A stretch of 64,000 nt of DNA from Oscillospiraceae bacterium MB08-C2-2 (GTDB lineage Bacteria > Bacillota > Clostridia > Oscillospirales > Ruminococcaceae). The notes below the pieces were generated by a model that was not told the DNA's origin, did not search any database, and worked only from the letters and a program-made list of their open reading frames with translations. The stretch spans positions 2,812,944 through 2,876,943 of the forward strand of contig CP141729.1 of assembly GCA_035621215.1 (NCBI GenBank). Direction: 5' to 3'. The first letter of the stretch is position 1. The number at the start of each line of letters is the position of its first letter. A program made the position numbers and the translations under genes. Of the stretch, positions 33,563 through 43,459 are shown piece after piece.

Positions 33563-35887
33563 TTACGCCTCCTTGATGTGATCCGAGATTTTCAGTGAGC
33601 GAATGTCCGAGACGCCCAATAGTGTGGCAATAAACACACATACCGCAATCAGCAAGGGCGAAAAGAGATAAGCAAACAACGGATTCACCACAAAATGAAA
33701 GGATGAAGCCCCAAATGAAGAGATAATTGCCATACCAACCAATTCACCCAAAGTATTTGATAGAATTGTTCCGATTATCACACCAAAGATCAGCACGACC
33801 ACTCCGCGTGTTACATACTGTATGCGAATATCTGAGGTAGTAAAGCCCATGGATTTTAGGATCGCTATAGGATATCGGTCTTTTGTAACCAGCATTTTCA
33901 TAAACAGCAATGTAATGAGTATCGTAAGTGCAATCGTTGCCGCAATAGAAGCATAAGAAGCTTTTTGCATGGCCGCAATCGTGGAACCAAACATCTGCTC
34001 AATGTGTTCATCAATGCTGGAAACCTTTGCAAAGGAAAATTCGTCTTTATACTGGGATACTTTCGCCTCTGTCACGGAGCTGTCGTAAAAAGCAATGGGT
34101 ATTGTGCTCCAAAGGATATTGTTTTGACTTGTTTTGAAATTAGCCTTTGCCGTTTTGCCGCCATTGGTGATGTCGGAGTAAATTCCACATACTGTCAGTT
34201 GTTTTTCTTTTCCATCAAGAATCAACACAATTTCATCACCGACTTGTTTTTTCAAATCATCTGAATTCAGCTGAGAAATAGCAATTTCCGAATCGGTTTG
34301 CGGCATGTTGCCTTTGGAATACGTTATAGGAAAGATTGCATGGTCACCAAGCTCTATTTTAAGCCGCTGTACTGTGCTATTGTCTGCTTTCATATCAAAC
34401 ATCATGCTGGTGAGTACAGTGTATTTTGCAATGCTTTTATCTTGCGCCAACACGCCGGCTATTTTCTTTGTCTTTTGTTTTATATTGTCTGTTTGCTGAA
34501 CATCAAGACGCATATCGCAGCTTCCAATGCCCATATAGGTTATAAAGCTTCTGGATGAAATGGTGTTATAGATATTTTGAGGAACAATCATAATAAAAGA
34601 AGAAATCACTACTACCACCAGCATGGTTACATAGAGTTTTTTTCTGGAAAGCACATCCTTTATTCCAAGAAATACATTGTGTGAAACGATTCGATTCCTG
34701 CTTAACAGAAAACTTCTTGTTGATTTTGATTTCTCCTGCGGAGCACCAAACCGTATGGCTTGTGCCGCAGAGATTTTGCGAAAACGGCTTAAAATGCCAT
34801 TCACATACAGCATAATGACAAAGAATATTCCCACTGCACTCATAAAGCCAAGCAGCAGCCCCTGAAAAGAGCGGTCACTTTCACCCATATAAAGTCGGAT
34901 GTTTCGCATAAAAGGTTCTTGAATGAGCAATGATGCGACAAAGCCAAAAGCACAGGCTATCCCTGCTACTAGGCTGTATTTTGCCAGATAGAGTCTCTTA
35001 ATGTGCGACACTCGAAAGCCTACAGCCTTTAACACACCAATCTCCCTATAGTCCTCCTCAACTTTGGCAAGCAGGGTAAAACGAATGCATAAAAAGGTCA
35101 CAACTATAACAAGTATGCTGATAAGCACCAATACGGCTATCATAATTCCATCTGAAATTGCGTTAGCCACCTTAAAAAGAGAATAGGTTATGGCAGGAGG
35201 TCCGTTGGCTTCTAACCCCGCCTCAAGATAGGCGGCTTCAAAAACAGCCAAAGAAGAACTGTCTTTCAGGCGAAATTCAATCAGATTTTCCAGTATTCCA
35301 AAGCTTCTTACCTTTTCAAAATCATTGGTGCTGACAAGAAATCTTTTAGATGATATCAAAGCGGGATTCATCATGGAATCTCTTAAAAACCCGGCAACGG
35401 TAAACTCAACGCCATGTATCGTTACCGCATCGCCTGCCTTGGCTTTGCCCTCTTTCATATAATAAATGGGGACATAAATTTCGCCGTCTTTGGGATGGAT
35501 CATGTTATTGTCTAGGTCGAATAAAAAATCAAAGGTTTCACTTTGCACCGAAAGGCCATTATCCTGCACGCTGCCAGCAAGCGAATTTTCCCTAATAACA
35601 ATTTCGGCACCTTCAATATTTAAAAACTCAAGCACCTGAAAGTATTCTACATTGCTTTGAATACCTGCAAAATCTGTTAGCCGTTCTATATCAATGCTGC
35701 CGGAGTGCATTTGCATAAAATGAGGCGTTTTTGCTTCTACAAGCATATTATCAATAGCGCCCACCAAATTTACAATCAATAAGGCAGCAAGAGAAGTCAG
35801 CATTGCGGCAATGAGAATAAACGCTGTAATCGATGCAGTGATGAGTGGGCTTTTTCGTATATCATTTTTTATGATCTTGTTATACAT
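33563..35887 (-). CDS. FtsX-like ABC permease
   Basis: A 774-residue membrane protein: one helix near the N-terminus (about 15-40), a 200-residue extracellular MacB-like domain, three helices (about 245-275, 300-325, 350-375), a second short cytoplasmic link and helix (about 425), another extracellular domain (450-650) and three final helices. This duplicated FtsX layout matches MacB/YtrF-like single-polypeptide permeases in Firmicutes. It works with the adjacent ATPase, probably in export or mechanotransmission of membrane-active compounds. The preceding TetR gene is nine bases away. Confidence 0.92.
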   Translation of the reverse strand: MYNKIIKNDIRKSPLITASITAFILIAAMLTSLAALLIVNLVGAIDNMLVEAKTPHFMQMHSGSIDIERLTDFAGIQSNVEYFQVLEFLNIEGAEIVIRENSLAGSVQDNGLSVQSETFDFLFDLDNNMIHPKDGEIYVPIYYMKEGKAKAGDAVTIHGVEFTVAGFLRDSMMNPALISSKRFLVSTNDFEKVRSFGILENLIEFRLKDSSSLAVFEAAYLEAGLEANGPPAITYSLFKVANAISDGIMIAVLVLISILVIVVTFLCIRFTLLAKVEEDYREIGVLKAVGFRVSHIKRLYLAKYSLVAGIACAFGFVASLLIQEPFMRNIRLYMGESDRSFQGLLLGFMSAVGIFFVIMLYVNGILSRFRKISAAQAIRFGAPQEKSKSTRSFLLSRNRIVSHNVFLGIKDVLSRKKLYVTMLVVVVISSFIMIVPQNIYNTISSRSFITYMGIGSCDMRLDVQQTDNIKQKTKKIAGVLAQDKSIAKYTVLTSMMFDMKADNSTVQRLKIELGDHAIFPITYSKGNMPQTDSEIAISQLNSDDLKKQVGDEIVLILDGKEKQLTVCGIYSDITNGGKTAKANFKTSQNNILWSTIPIAFYDSSVTEAKVSQYKDEFSFAKVSSIDEHIEQMFGSTIAAMQKASYASIAATIALTILITLLFMKMLVTKDRYPIAILKSMGFTTSDIRIQYVTRGVVVLIFGVIIGTILSNTLGELVGMAIISSFGASSFHFVVNPLFAYLFSPLLIAVCVFIATLLGVSDIRSLKISDHIKEA

Positions 35888-35896
35888 AGCGCACCT

Positions 35897-36523
35897 CTAG
35901 TTCTCCAAATTAAACAGTTGTATTACGGGAGAAAAGCTCCCCGGCTTTGCCCCAAATAGCCTATCCAGATTAAAAATAAATGCCCTGATTCTTTTAAGGC
36001 GTTCCTCAGGAGGTAATGTTTTCATGTAATTATCGAAAACGGTGTTCACATGGGCAATCACCATCTCCACTGTTTCATAAGGATAGGGCAGATCAAAAAG
36101 GCCTTCTTTTATGCCGTCTTCAATGATTCCGGTTATTATAGGTGTTAGATTCTCAAGTATAGCTCTATGGCTTTTTTGGTGCATTAACGCATTTTGAGGC
36201 TTGTGCATGTGTCCTGTTAATTCTTCGTTGTCAGGTGCATTCATGGCCATCAGCGTCTTAAATAAACGTTCAAAAACAGGTATGCTTTTATCGGCAGCGA
36301 TTTCGTTGGCAGCTGTTAAAAGCCGCATATTGATTCGGTCAATAAGAGAATCCATAATATCCTCTTTTGATTTGAAATGGTAATATACCGTTCCTCGTGC
36401 AACCCCCACCTTTTCTATAATGTTGCTTATACTCGTTCCGTCAAAACCCTTTTGAGAAAAAAGTGTTTCGGCAGCATCTAGTATTTCGTTTTTTCGCTCG
36501 TCAGCATCCTTAATGATTCTCAT
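35897..36523 (-). CDS. TetR-family repressor of the FtsX-type transporter
   Basis: A 208-residue regulator with a clear TetR helix-turn-helix: ILDAAETLFSQKGFDGTSIS, IIEKVGVARGTVYYHF at about residues 12-50. ATG 36523 follows GGAGGG by seven bases; an ATG five codons earlier overlaps that site and is unlikely. First gene of the operon with the FtsX permease and ATPase. A perfect palindrome sits on its promoter, so it likely represses the whole operon until an inducer binds its C-terminal domain. Confidence 0.92.
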   Translation of the reverse strand: MRIIKDADERKNEILDAAETLFSQKGFDGTSISNIIEKVGVARGTVYYHFKSKEDIMDSLIDRINMRLLTAANEIAADKSIPVFERLFKTLMAMNAPDNEELTGHMHKPQNALMHQKSHRAILENLTPIITGIIEDGIKEGLFDLPYPYETVEMVIAHVNTVFDNYMKTLPPEERLKRIRAFIFNLDRLFGAKPGSFSPVIQLFNLEN

Positions 36524-36536
36524 CAAAGAACCCTCC

Positions 36537-36594
36537 ATGTAATAGACTGAACGCCAGTCTATTACATAATAGTTTCATTCTATTAGTTTGTCAA
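36537..36594 (-). promoter_or_regulatory. TetR promoter with perfect 13-bp palindromic operator
   Basis: On the minus strand TTGACA (36594-36589) and TATTAT (36571-36566) are 17 bases apart. The inverted repeat ATGTAATAGACTG/CAGTCTATTACAT (36537-36549 and 36555-36567, five-base spacer) overlaps the -10 and the start point. Confidence 0.85.
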
Positions 36595-36737
36595 TAACAA
36601 TTCAATATAATAGGAGTTTTTTTGCTTAAGACTAATCAAGCCAAAATTATTTTCTTAAGCAAAGTGAAAGATTGGAAGATGCACTTATATACTGCTCATC
36701 CCATGCTAGTAGTAAATCATCGTGGGAAGTAACATAC

Positions 36738-36774
36738 AAAAGGCCGCCCAAACATTAGGTTTAGACGGCCTTTT
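36738..36774 (-). terminator. Terminator of the GH94-GH1-MsmX operon
   Basis: Read on the minus strand, AAAAGGCCGTCTAAAC pairs with GTTTGGGCGGCCTTTT (two mismatches) around a short loop and ends in T residues, 17 bases after the ATPase stop codon. Confidence 0.85.
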
Positions 36775-36790
36775 GCATGTTTTCTTATCT

Positions 36791-37903
36791 TCAATGAAAA
36801 ATTGCCAGTCCGCTCTCTTTATCGAATAAGTGAATTTTTGAGGTATCCATTGCCAATTGTATCGTAGCGCCATGATCTGCATGGCTATGAGCTGGCAGGC
36901 GGGCAATGATTTTTCCGTTTTCGCTGTCTCCATAAAGATATATTTCTGAGCCCATCATCTCGACTAACTCTGTTTTCACTTGGAAAACGCTGTTTTCCGG
37001 GTTTTCAAGATGCGCCGGATCATCGTATAGACTTTCCGGGCGAATGCCCAGCACGGCTTCTTGGCCGTCATACTGTGTCATATCCTTTTGCTGTATTTTG
37101 CTTTGCGGCAAGCGTATAGGGGTTTGCCCCAGCATGGCGGCCCATCCATCTTCCCGCTGCGTGATGATAACCGGCAGCATGTTCATCTGGGGAGACCCGA
37201 TGAATTCTGCTACGAACACATTGCATGGATAGTCGTATAAATCCTGCGGCGTATCAATTTGCTGAATAAAGCCATCCTTCATCACAACAATTCGATCGCC
37301 CATGGTCATGGCTTCTGTTTGATCATGGGTTACATAAATAAATGTAGCTTCAAGTTCATGATGCAGCTTGGTTATTTCGGCGCGCATAGCTGCACGCAGC
37401 TTTGCATCCAGATTTGATAGTGGTTCATCCAGCAGGAAGGCGGCAGGGTTTCTCACCATTGCCCGGCCCAACGCAACACGCTGCCGCTGGCCCCCTGAAA
37501 GCTCCTTAGGCTTGCGTTGCAGCAAATGCTCAATATCCAATATCTGGGCGGCTTCGTTTACCTTGGCTTTAATCTCACTGCTGGGCACCTTGCGGAGCTG
37601 AAGACTGAATGCCATATTTTTGTAGACTGTCATGTGAGGATACAGCGCATAGTTCTGGAATACCATAGCAATATCCCGATCTTTGGGGGCGACATTGTTG
37701 ATGAGTTTTTCGCCAATATGAATTTCTCCGTCGGTGACCTCCTCCAGCCCTGCAATCATACGCAGTACGGTTGATTTGCCACATCCGGATGGCCCCACGA
37801 GAACGATGAATTCCTTATCTGCAATCTCAAGGTTGAAATCGTGGGCAGCGGTCACGTTGCCGGGGAATATTTTGTATACATGCTCCAGTGTTATGCTTGC
37901 CAT
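36791..37903 (-). CDS. msmX: MsmX/UgpC-type sugar ABC transporter ATPase
   Basis: A 370-residue ATPase with Walker A at 37-45 (GPSGCGKST), signature LSGGQRQR, Walker B AFLLDEPLSNLDAKLR and a C-terminal OB/TOBE regulatory domain (about 240-370). Length and sequence are those of the shared CUT1 ATPases (MsmX, UgpC, MalK). It is third in an operon with two cello-oligosaccharide enzymes, while the divergent operon encodes a sugar-binding protein and two permeases but no ATPase. It is therefore the likely motor for that importer, and possibly for others. The symbol is by family resemblance. Confidence 0.92.
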   Translation of the reverse strand: MASITLEHVYKIFPGNVTAAHDFNLEIADKEFIVLVGPSGCGKSTVLRMIAGLEEVTDGEIHIGEKLINNVAPKDRDIAMVFQNYALYPHMTVYKNMAFSLQLRKVPSSEIKAKVNEAAQILDIEHLLQRKPKELSGGQRQRVALGRAMVRNPAAFLLDEPLSNLDAKLRAAMRAEITKLHHELEATFIYVTHDQTEAMTMGDRIVVMKDGFIQQIDTPQDLYDYPCNVFVAEFIGSPQMNMLPVIITQREDGWAAMLGQTPIRLPQSKIQQKDMTQYDGQEAVLGIRPESLYDDPAHLENPENSVFQVKTELVEMMGSEIYLYGDSENGKIIARLPAHSHADHGATIQLAMDTSKIHLFDKESGLAIFH

Positions 37904-37929
37904 AACAAGACCTCCTTAACATCAGCCGT

Positions 37930-39273
37930 TTATGCCATTATTCCGTTTTGCCGGATTAGGTTTGTATACCAGACAGCGGAATCTTTTGAGATCAGCCGCT
38001 GTGAATGAAAATCTGTATAGAACAATCCCATTCGCTCGCCATATCCGCTGTGCCATTCAAAATTATCCATCAAGCTCCAATGAAAATAGCCCAAGATGGG
38101 AACGCCTTCTTGTATTGCCTGTTCCAGTTCCAACAAATATCGGTGCAGGAAATCGATTCGGTCTGCATCGTGCACTGCACCATCCAGAAATATTCTATCG
38201 TTGCAGGATTGGCCATTTTCGGTAATATAAAGGGGCAGCTTGTAGCGTTCGTACAGCCAAAGGCAGCCATACCGCATCACCTGTGGGGTCACCGGCCATT
38301 TCATTGCTGTCCTCGGGGAGCCGATAAAGCGAGGCAGATACCGCCCTTTTTCATCCACTTCATGGCCATTGTATGCGTTTATTCCCAGGAAATCCATGGG
38401 CTGGCAGATCACTTCCCAGTCGCTGAGAGGTACCCTGGCCGCAAACGCTGCCAATGGTTCGGGGGCTGATTCGGGATACCGGCCAAACACGGCAGCATCC
38501 AGAAACCAGTTGTGTGTAAAGCTCCAATCATCCTCCCGCAGTGCAAAGGTTGCTGAGCAGGCCGCATCTCTCCTTTGGGGTGTATCCTTTGCCGGATAGC
38601 ACAAATTACCGGTAGAGGCCACGCCGATGCGAACGGAGCCGCTGCTTTCACTGCGCAGTGCCCGGCAAGCCATGCCATGTGCAAGCAGGGTATGGTGCAT
38701 ACACAGAAGCTGATATTCGATCGGAAGCGTTAGGCCCGGCGCATGGATGCCCGAACCATAGCCCAATCCAATAAAACATTGTGGCTCATTCAGTGTGATA
38801 TAGTTCTGGACACGTCCATCAAAGTGCTTTGCGAGGATAGCGGCATATTCTGCAAAGGCATCTGCAGTTTTTCGGCAAAGCCATCCGCCTTGGTTTTGCA
38901 GCGCTTGGGGGAGATCCCAATGATACAGGGTAACATAGGGTGTGATGCCATTTGCCAGAAGAAGATCAATCAGCTTATCGTAGAAAGCCAGCCCCCGCTC
39001 ATTCACGGGGCCGGTGCCTTCCGGAAGAATGCGGGACCAGCTAACGGAAAAGCGGTATGCGTGTACACCCAATTGTTTCAGCATCCGCACATCTCGTTCG
39101 TACATTTGATAGGAGCAGCAGGCCACATTGCCGCTGTCGTTGTTGCGGATTGCGCCGGGCTTGCGGCAGAAAACATCCCATATGTTTTCCCCTTTGCCAT
39201 CCTCACGAAAGGCCCCCTCTGTTTGATATGCGGCGCTTGCCGCACCCCAAAGAAATCCATCCGGAAATTTCAT
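37930..39273 (-). CDS. GH1 beta-glucosidase / 6-phospho-beta-glucosidase family
   Basis: A 447-residue TIM-barrel enzyme with the GH1 start FPDGFLWGAASAAYQTEG, acid/base Glu in YITLNEP (about residue 161) and nucleophile Glu in YITENG (about residue 352). It should hydrolyse beta-glucosides such as cellobiose in the cytoplasm. An ABC rather than a PTS importer is encoded nearby, so non-phosphorylated substrates are more likely. ATG 39273 has AGGAGG eight bases upstream. The usual second-half GH1 pattern near the aglycone site is intact, so it should be active. Confidence 0.94.
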   Translation of the reverse strand: MKFPDGFLWGAASAAYQTEGAFREDGKGENIWDVFCRKPGAIRNNDSGNVACCSYQMYERDVRMLKQLGVHAYRFSVSWSRILPEGTGPVNERGLAFYDKLIDLLLANGITPYVTLYHWDLPQALQNQGGWLCRKTADAFAEYAAILAKHFDGRVQNYITLNEPQCFIGLGYGSGIHAPGLTLPIEYQLLCMHHTLLAHGMACRALRSESSGSVRIGVASTGNLCYPAKDTPQRRDAACSATFALREDDWSFTHNWFLDAAVFGRYPESAPEPLAAFAARVPLSDWEVICQPMDFLGINAYNGHEVDEKGRYLPRFIGSPRTAMKWPVTPQVMRYGCLWLYERYKLPLYITENGQSCNDRIFLDGAVHDADRIDFLHRYLLELEQAIQEGVPILGYFHWSLMDNFEWHSGYGERMGLFYTDFHSQRLISKDSAVWYTNLIRQNGIMA

Positions 39274-39345
39274 CAAAAAATCCTCCTATATACTCATATG
39301 GCTTCGCCCACAAACAAGCATGGCGTGTAAAGGAGTATGAAGTCG

Positions 39346-39417
39346 GTATAGACCGCCTATGGCGGTTAGCGGCAGAGTGCCGCTGTTTAAAACCACGTTG
39401 TGGTTTTAAACCTATAC
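39346..39417. repeat. Cloverleaf of three perfect hairpins closed by an outer stem
   Basis: Outer arms GTATAG (39346-39351) and CTATAC (39412-39417) enclose three hairpins with three-base loops. The arms are ACCGCC/GGCGGT (39352-39366), AGCGGCA/TGCCGCT (39368-39384) and a 12-bp pair GTTTAAAACCAC/GTGGTTTTAAAC (39385-39411). Every arm pairs without mismatch. It lies between the GH94 and GH1 genes of one operon and shares its design, though not its sequence, with the array at 9803-10069. Confidence 0.85.
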
Positions 39418-39419
39418 AA

Positions 39420-41843
39420 CTACAAAAAGACCTCCACGTTGTATTCTGCCCGGCCTTCTGTAAATGGGATATAGGATGTAGTTAGCGGGCTTCCATCCAG
39501 CAGCAGGCGATATTGCCCAGACCGGTTGTTGTGTACCGTGATGCGGTAAATGGCCCCACGGAACTGGCGTGTCACGGTAAAATGTGTAATGCGAGAGGGG
39601 AGACAAGGCTCCACAATGAGACCATCAAAGCCCGGGCGGATGCCTAAAATATATTGGCTGACGCTGACAAATCCCCACGCCGCTGTTCCTGTGAGCCAGC
39701 TGTTTTTTGCTTCTCCGTAACGGGCCGCACTTCTTCCGGCGATAGTCTGCGCATACACATAAGGCTCAGTGCGCCGGATTTCGCTGTGCTCTTCTGTAAA
39801 GGCAGGGGCAATGCGCCGGTAAGTGTCATAGGCACTGTCTCCATCCGACACGGCGGCAAACGCAATGGTCACCCATGGGTTGCTGTGGCAGAATACTGAA
39901 CCGTTTTCCTTATAGCCGGGCGGATAGCTTGTGATTTCCCCCAGCTCCTTGTGATACTGTGTAAAGCAGGGGGCCAGCAGCTCAATTCCATAATCGTTCA
40001 GCAAGTGAGTTTGCACGCTGCTCAGTGCTTTTTCGGCATGCCCCTCTTTTATGCCGATGCCCGCCATTGCGCAAAACCCTTGAGGTTCAATGAAAATTTT
40101 GCCTTCCTCACATTCATGGCTGCCTACTTTATTGCCAAAAGCATCGTATGCCCGCAGGAACCATTGCCCATCCCATCCGTGGTTAAGTACGATCTGTTCC
40201 ATTTCCTGCACATGCCCCAGAATCTCTGCCGCTTCCGCTTCATCTCCGAAGCGGCTGCACAGCTCGGCATATTCACAGCCATATTTTACGAACATAGCAG
40301 CAATGAAAATGCTTTCCGCTTTTCCACTTTCAAAGTTTGAACAGGTTTGAAACGATTCATCCGGCTGCTCGGAAAAGCAGTTCAGGTTCAAGCAATCGTT
40401 CCAGTCCGCACGCCCGATCAATGGCAATCCATGGGGCCCCGTGTGGGAGAGAATGTAGCGGATGCTGCGCCGGAGATGCTCAAACAGCGGTTTGCTTTTT
40501 TCTGCCTGATTATCAAAGGGGACCATTTCTTCCAGTATGGCGTGGTCGCCTGTCTCCCGAATATAAGCCGCTGTGCACGCAACGAGCCAAAGCGGGTCAT
40601 CGTTAAAGCCATAGCCTGCCTCGGTGTTGCCTCGTTTGGTAAGGGGCTGATACTGATGATAGGCGCTGCCATCTTCAAATTGAATGGCGGCAATATCCAG
40701 AATGCGCTGACGTGCATTTTGAGGCACCATGTGAACAAACCCAAGAATATCCTGACAGCTGTCCCGAAAACCCATGCCACGCCCAAGGCCACTTTCAAAG
40801 TAGCTGGCACTGCGGCTCATATTGTAGGTGACCATGCATTGGTATTGATTCCAGATATTGACCATGCGATCCAGCTTTTCATCCGAACTGCTGACCTGAT
40901 AATTAGCCAGCAGCCCCTTCCAATGAAGCGCCAGCTCCACCAGAGATTGTTCCACGGCTTCTTGGGTGGAAAACTGTTCCATCATACAGCGTGCCGGGAG
41001 CTTGTTGATTACACTGGGTGATTCCCATTTTTCAGCACCATCCAATTCCGCATAACCGAGCAAAAAGACGAAGTTTTTGCTTTCACCGGGGGCAAGGGCT
41101 ACTTCCAGCTTGTGGCACGCTATTGGTGCCCATCCGTTTGCAATGCTGTTGCCCATTTTACCGGAAAGGATTGCGCCCGGTTGATCCCAAGAGCCAAACC
41201 GGCCAAGAAAAGTTTCCCTGTCTGTATCAAAGCCGGAGGTGGGCGCATTCACACCGAAAAATGTGTAGTGATTGCGGCGCTCACGGTATTCTGTTTTGTG
41301 ATAGATAACAGAGCCTGCCACCTCGACTTCGCCGGTGTTTAGGTTGCGCTGAAAATTTTGTGCGTCATCTGTGGCGTTCCAAAGGCACCACTCCACAGCG
41401 CCGAAAAGTTCCAGTTTTTTTTCGCTTTGGGATGTGTTTGTCAGGGTGAGGCTGTTAATTTCACAAAGATGATTCAAGGGGACAAAGCAGGTCATATCCG
41501 CCCGCACGCCGTTCTTTTCACTCTCAAAGGCGGTATATCCAAGCCCATGGCGGCAGCGGTAATGATCCAGCGGTGTTTTACAGGGAAGAAATGCGGGGCT
41601 CCACAATACGCCCGCATCCTTTATGTAATAACAGCGACCACCCTGATCTGTTGGCACATTGTTATAGCGATAGCGTGTAATTCTGCGCAGTTTGGCATCG
41701 CGGTAAAAGGAATATCCCCCAGCGGTATTGGAAATCAGGCTGAAAAACGCGCTGTTTCCCAAGTAGTTAATCCACGGCAGGGGAGTCTGCGGTGTTTGTA
41801 TGACATATTCCATAGCAGAGTCATCAAAGAACCCATATTTCAT
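39420..41843 (-). CDS. GH94 cellobiose/cellodextrin phosphorylase family
   Basis: An 807-residue cytoplasmic enzyme with the full GH94 layout: N-terminal beta-sandwich (1-280; [27 protein letters not shown] start), linker helices, an (alpha/alpha)6 barrel with catalytic Asp in [10 protein letters not shown] (about residue 479) and a C-terminal two-layer jelly roll. Such enzymes split cellobiose or longer beta-glucans with phosphate to glucose 1-phosphate, saving ATP. Length equals that of cellobiose phosphorylases, and the start of the sequence is very like them, but laminaribiose or other beta-disaccharides are possible. First gene of the LacI-controlled operon with GH1 and MsmX. Confidence 0.93.
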   Translation of the reverse strand: MKYGFFDDSAMEYVIQTPQTPLPWINYLGNSAFFSLISNTAGGYSFYRDAKLRRITRYRYNNVPTDQGGRCYYIKDAGVLWSPAFLPCKTPLDHYRCRHGLGYTAFESEKNGVRADMTCFVPLNHLCEINSLTLTNTSQSEKKLELFGAVEWCLWNATDDAQNFQRNLNTGEVEVAGSVIYHKTEYRERRNHYTFFGVNAPTSGFDTDRETFLGRFGSWDQPGAILSGKMGNSIANGWAPIACHKLEVALAPGESKNFVFLLGYAELDGAEKWESPSVINKLPARCMMEQFSTQEAVEQSLVELALHWKGLLANYQVSSSDEKLDRMVNIWNQYQCMVTYNMSRSASYFESGLGRGMGFRDSCQDILGFVHMVPQNARQRILDIAAIQFEDGSAYHQYQPLTKRGNTEAGYGFNDDPLWLVACTAAYIRETGDHAILEEMVPFDNQAEKSKPLFEHLRRSIRYILSHTGPHGLPLIGRADWNDCLNLNCFSEQPDESFQTCSNFESGKAESIFIAAMFVKYGCEYAELCSRFGDEAEAAEILGHVQEMEQIVLNHGWDGQWFLRAYDAFGNKVGSHECEEGKIFIEPQGFCAMAGIGIKEGHAEKALSSVQTHLLNDYGIELLAPCFTQYHKELGEITSYPPGYKENGSVFCHSNPWVTIAFAAVSDGDSAYDTYRRIAPAFTEEHSEIRRTEPYVYAQTIAGRSAARYGEAKNSWLTGTAAWGFVSVSQYILGIRPGFDGLIVEPCLPSRITHFTVTRQFRGAIYRITVHNNRSGQYRLLLDGSPLTTSYIPFTEGRAEYNVEVFL

Positions 41844-41870
41844 AGTGCTTCCACCCAGTCGTTTTGTTTT

Positions 41871-41884
41871 CGAAATCGATTAAG
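41871..41884. promoter_or_regulatory. LacI-type operator 1
   Basis: CGAAATCGATTAAG, the same 14 bases as the operator at 41988-42001, lies about 30 bases before the GH94 ATG, downstream of the promoter, where bound repressor would block elongation or form a loop. Confidence 0.75.
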
Positions 41885-41987
41885 CTATCTTACTTGTGGA
41901 CTATACAAATATCTGAGACGTTGTTTGTGTAAAATAATCCATGGCCAAAGTCTGTTTTTCAGCACTTCCATTCTGTAGTTTGATTTA

Positions 41988-42038
41988 CGAAATCGATTAA
42001 GTTGACTTGATTATAGTATATGTATATAAAAAAATCAA
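41988..42038 (-). promoter_or_regulatory. GH94-operon promoter with LacI-type operator 2 at the start point
   Basis: On the minus strand TTGATT (42038-42033) and TATAAT (42015-42010) are 17 bases apart. Operator CGAAATCGATTAAG occupies 41988-42001, just downstream of the -10, covering the start point. Confidence 0.8.
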
Positions 42039-42246
42039 CAATAAATTCAAATTAATAATGCATTTTTTCTTTATTTTAGCTTTATATCTCACAATAATTG
42101 ACCATTAAAATTTAAATTCGAGGTTATTTCCGTATATTTATTGCGGATTTTGATTTGTCTTTCAGGTGTTATCGTGGATTTTAGCTTATAAAACTTGTGC
42201 ATAATCGATAAAATTTACTTTTATTACAAAAATACAAATAATTATA

Positions 42247-42296
42247 TTGAATTAATAGCAATTATGTGATAGCATTAATTTACGAAAACGATTAAG
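42247..42296 (+). promoter_or_regulatory. LacI-gene promoter with operator 3
   Basis: TTGAAT (42247-42252) and TAGCAT (42270-42275) are 17 bases apart, followed by CGAAAACGATTAAG at 42283-42296 (one base different from operators 1 and 2). The region from 42005 to 42280 between the divergent promoters is very AT-rich and holds no gene. Confidence 0.7.
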
Positions 42297-42344
42297 TAAA
42301 GTTTCTGTAAGCTCGGATTGGCCTAAATCAAGGGGGGAACGTGA

Positions 42345-43352
42345 ATGGTGACCATTAAGGATATTTCAGATAGGCTGGGTGTGTCCCCTGCGACTGTCAG
42401 CAAGGCGCTGAACGGTTATTCGGATATTGCAGAAGCAACGGTTGAGAATATACGCAAAACAGCGAAGGAAATGGGGTATCTCCCCAATGCCGCTGCTCGT
42501 ACGCTGAAAACAAACCGGACACACAACATCGGGGTTCTTTTCACAGATAAGATGCGCAGCGGTCTTGCCCACGAATATTTTTCTCCCATTTTAGAGAGCT
42601 TCAAGGTGGAGGCAGAACGTCTTGGCTACGACATTACGTTTATCAGCCAGAATATCGGCTCCACCCCCATGAGCTACTATGACCATTGCCGTTACCGCAA
42701 CTGTGACGGTGTGGTGATTGCCAGTGTAACCTTTGATGACCCGATGGTATTGGAACTGGTTCAGAGCGATATTCCCACGATTACCATCGACTATGTGTTT
42801 AACAATCGCACCGCTATCCTTTCCGATAATGTTGGAGGCATACGTGATTTAGTGACCTATATTCATAGCAAGGGGCACCGAAAAATCGCATACATACACG
42901 GAGAGGATACTTCCGTTACACAAAAGCGCTTGTCCAGTTTTTATCACACCTGCCTACAGCTGGATATCACACTGCCCGACAAGTATATTAAGAGCGCAAA
43001 TTATCATGATCCGCCTTCCAGCGGGCTGGCAACTCGTGAGCTGCTTGCACTTCCCGAAAGGCCCACTTGCATTATGTATCCGGATGATTTTTCTTTCATC
43101 GGTGGCATGAATGAAATTGAGCGCAGCGGGCTGCGTATCCCTGAGGATATCAGTGTGGTGGGGTATGACGGCATTTATCTTTCACAGGTGCTGCGGCCAA
43201 GGCTGACTACACTGCGGCAGGATACCCACGCCATCGGTACTCATGCAGCCGCCCAATTAATAAAAGCCATCGAGAATCCCAAGTCTTCTATTATTGAGCA
43301 GATTATGGTCAAGGGCGAACTTCTCCCGGGTGATTCTGTGCGCCAGCTTTAA
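42345..43352 (+). CDS. LacI-family repressor of the cello-oligosaccharide locus
   Basis: A 335-residue regulator: helix-turn-helix VTIKDISDRLGVSPATVSKAL at the N-terminus, hinge (about 45-60), then a periplasmic-binding-protein-like sugar-sensing domain to the end. GGGGGG precedes the ATG by about nine bases. It stands between the GH94-GH1-MsmX operon and the importer operon, with one operator motif on its own promoter and two on the divergent one. It should release DNA on binding the imported sugar or a breakdown product. Confidence 0.94.
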   Translation: MVTIKDISDRLGVSPATVSKALNGYSDIAEATVENIRKTAKEMGYLPNAAARTLKTNRTHNIGVLFTDKMRSGLAHEYFSPILESFKVEAERLGYDITFISQNIGSTPMSYYDHCRYRNCDGVVIASVTFDDPMVLELVQSDIPTITIDYVFNNRTAILSDNVGGIRDLVTYIHSKGHRKIAYIHGEDTSVTQKRLSSFYHTCLQLDITLPDKYIKSANYHDPPSSGLATRELLALPERPTCIMYPDDFSFIGGMNEIERSGLRIPEDISVVGYDGIYLSQVLRPRLTTLRQDTHAIGTHAAAQLIKAIENPKSSIIEQIMVKGELLPGDSVRQL

Positions 43353-43459
43353 GCGCACAACAGTAGTTACAACCGCAATTCGTGTTTATAGTGCGGAAGC
43401 TCTCCGCTTCTATAAAATCAAGCAGATTCTATTCACAAATTATAATAAGGAGGATCTTT

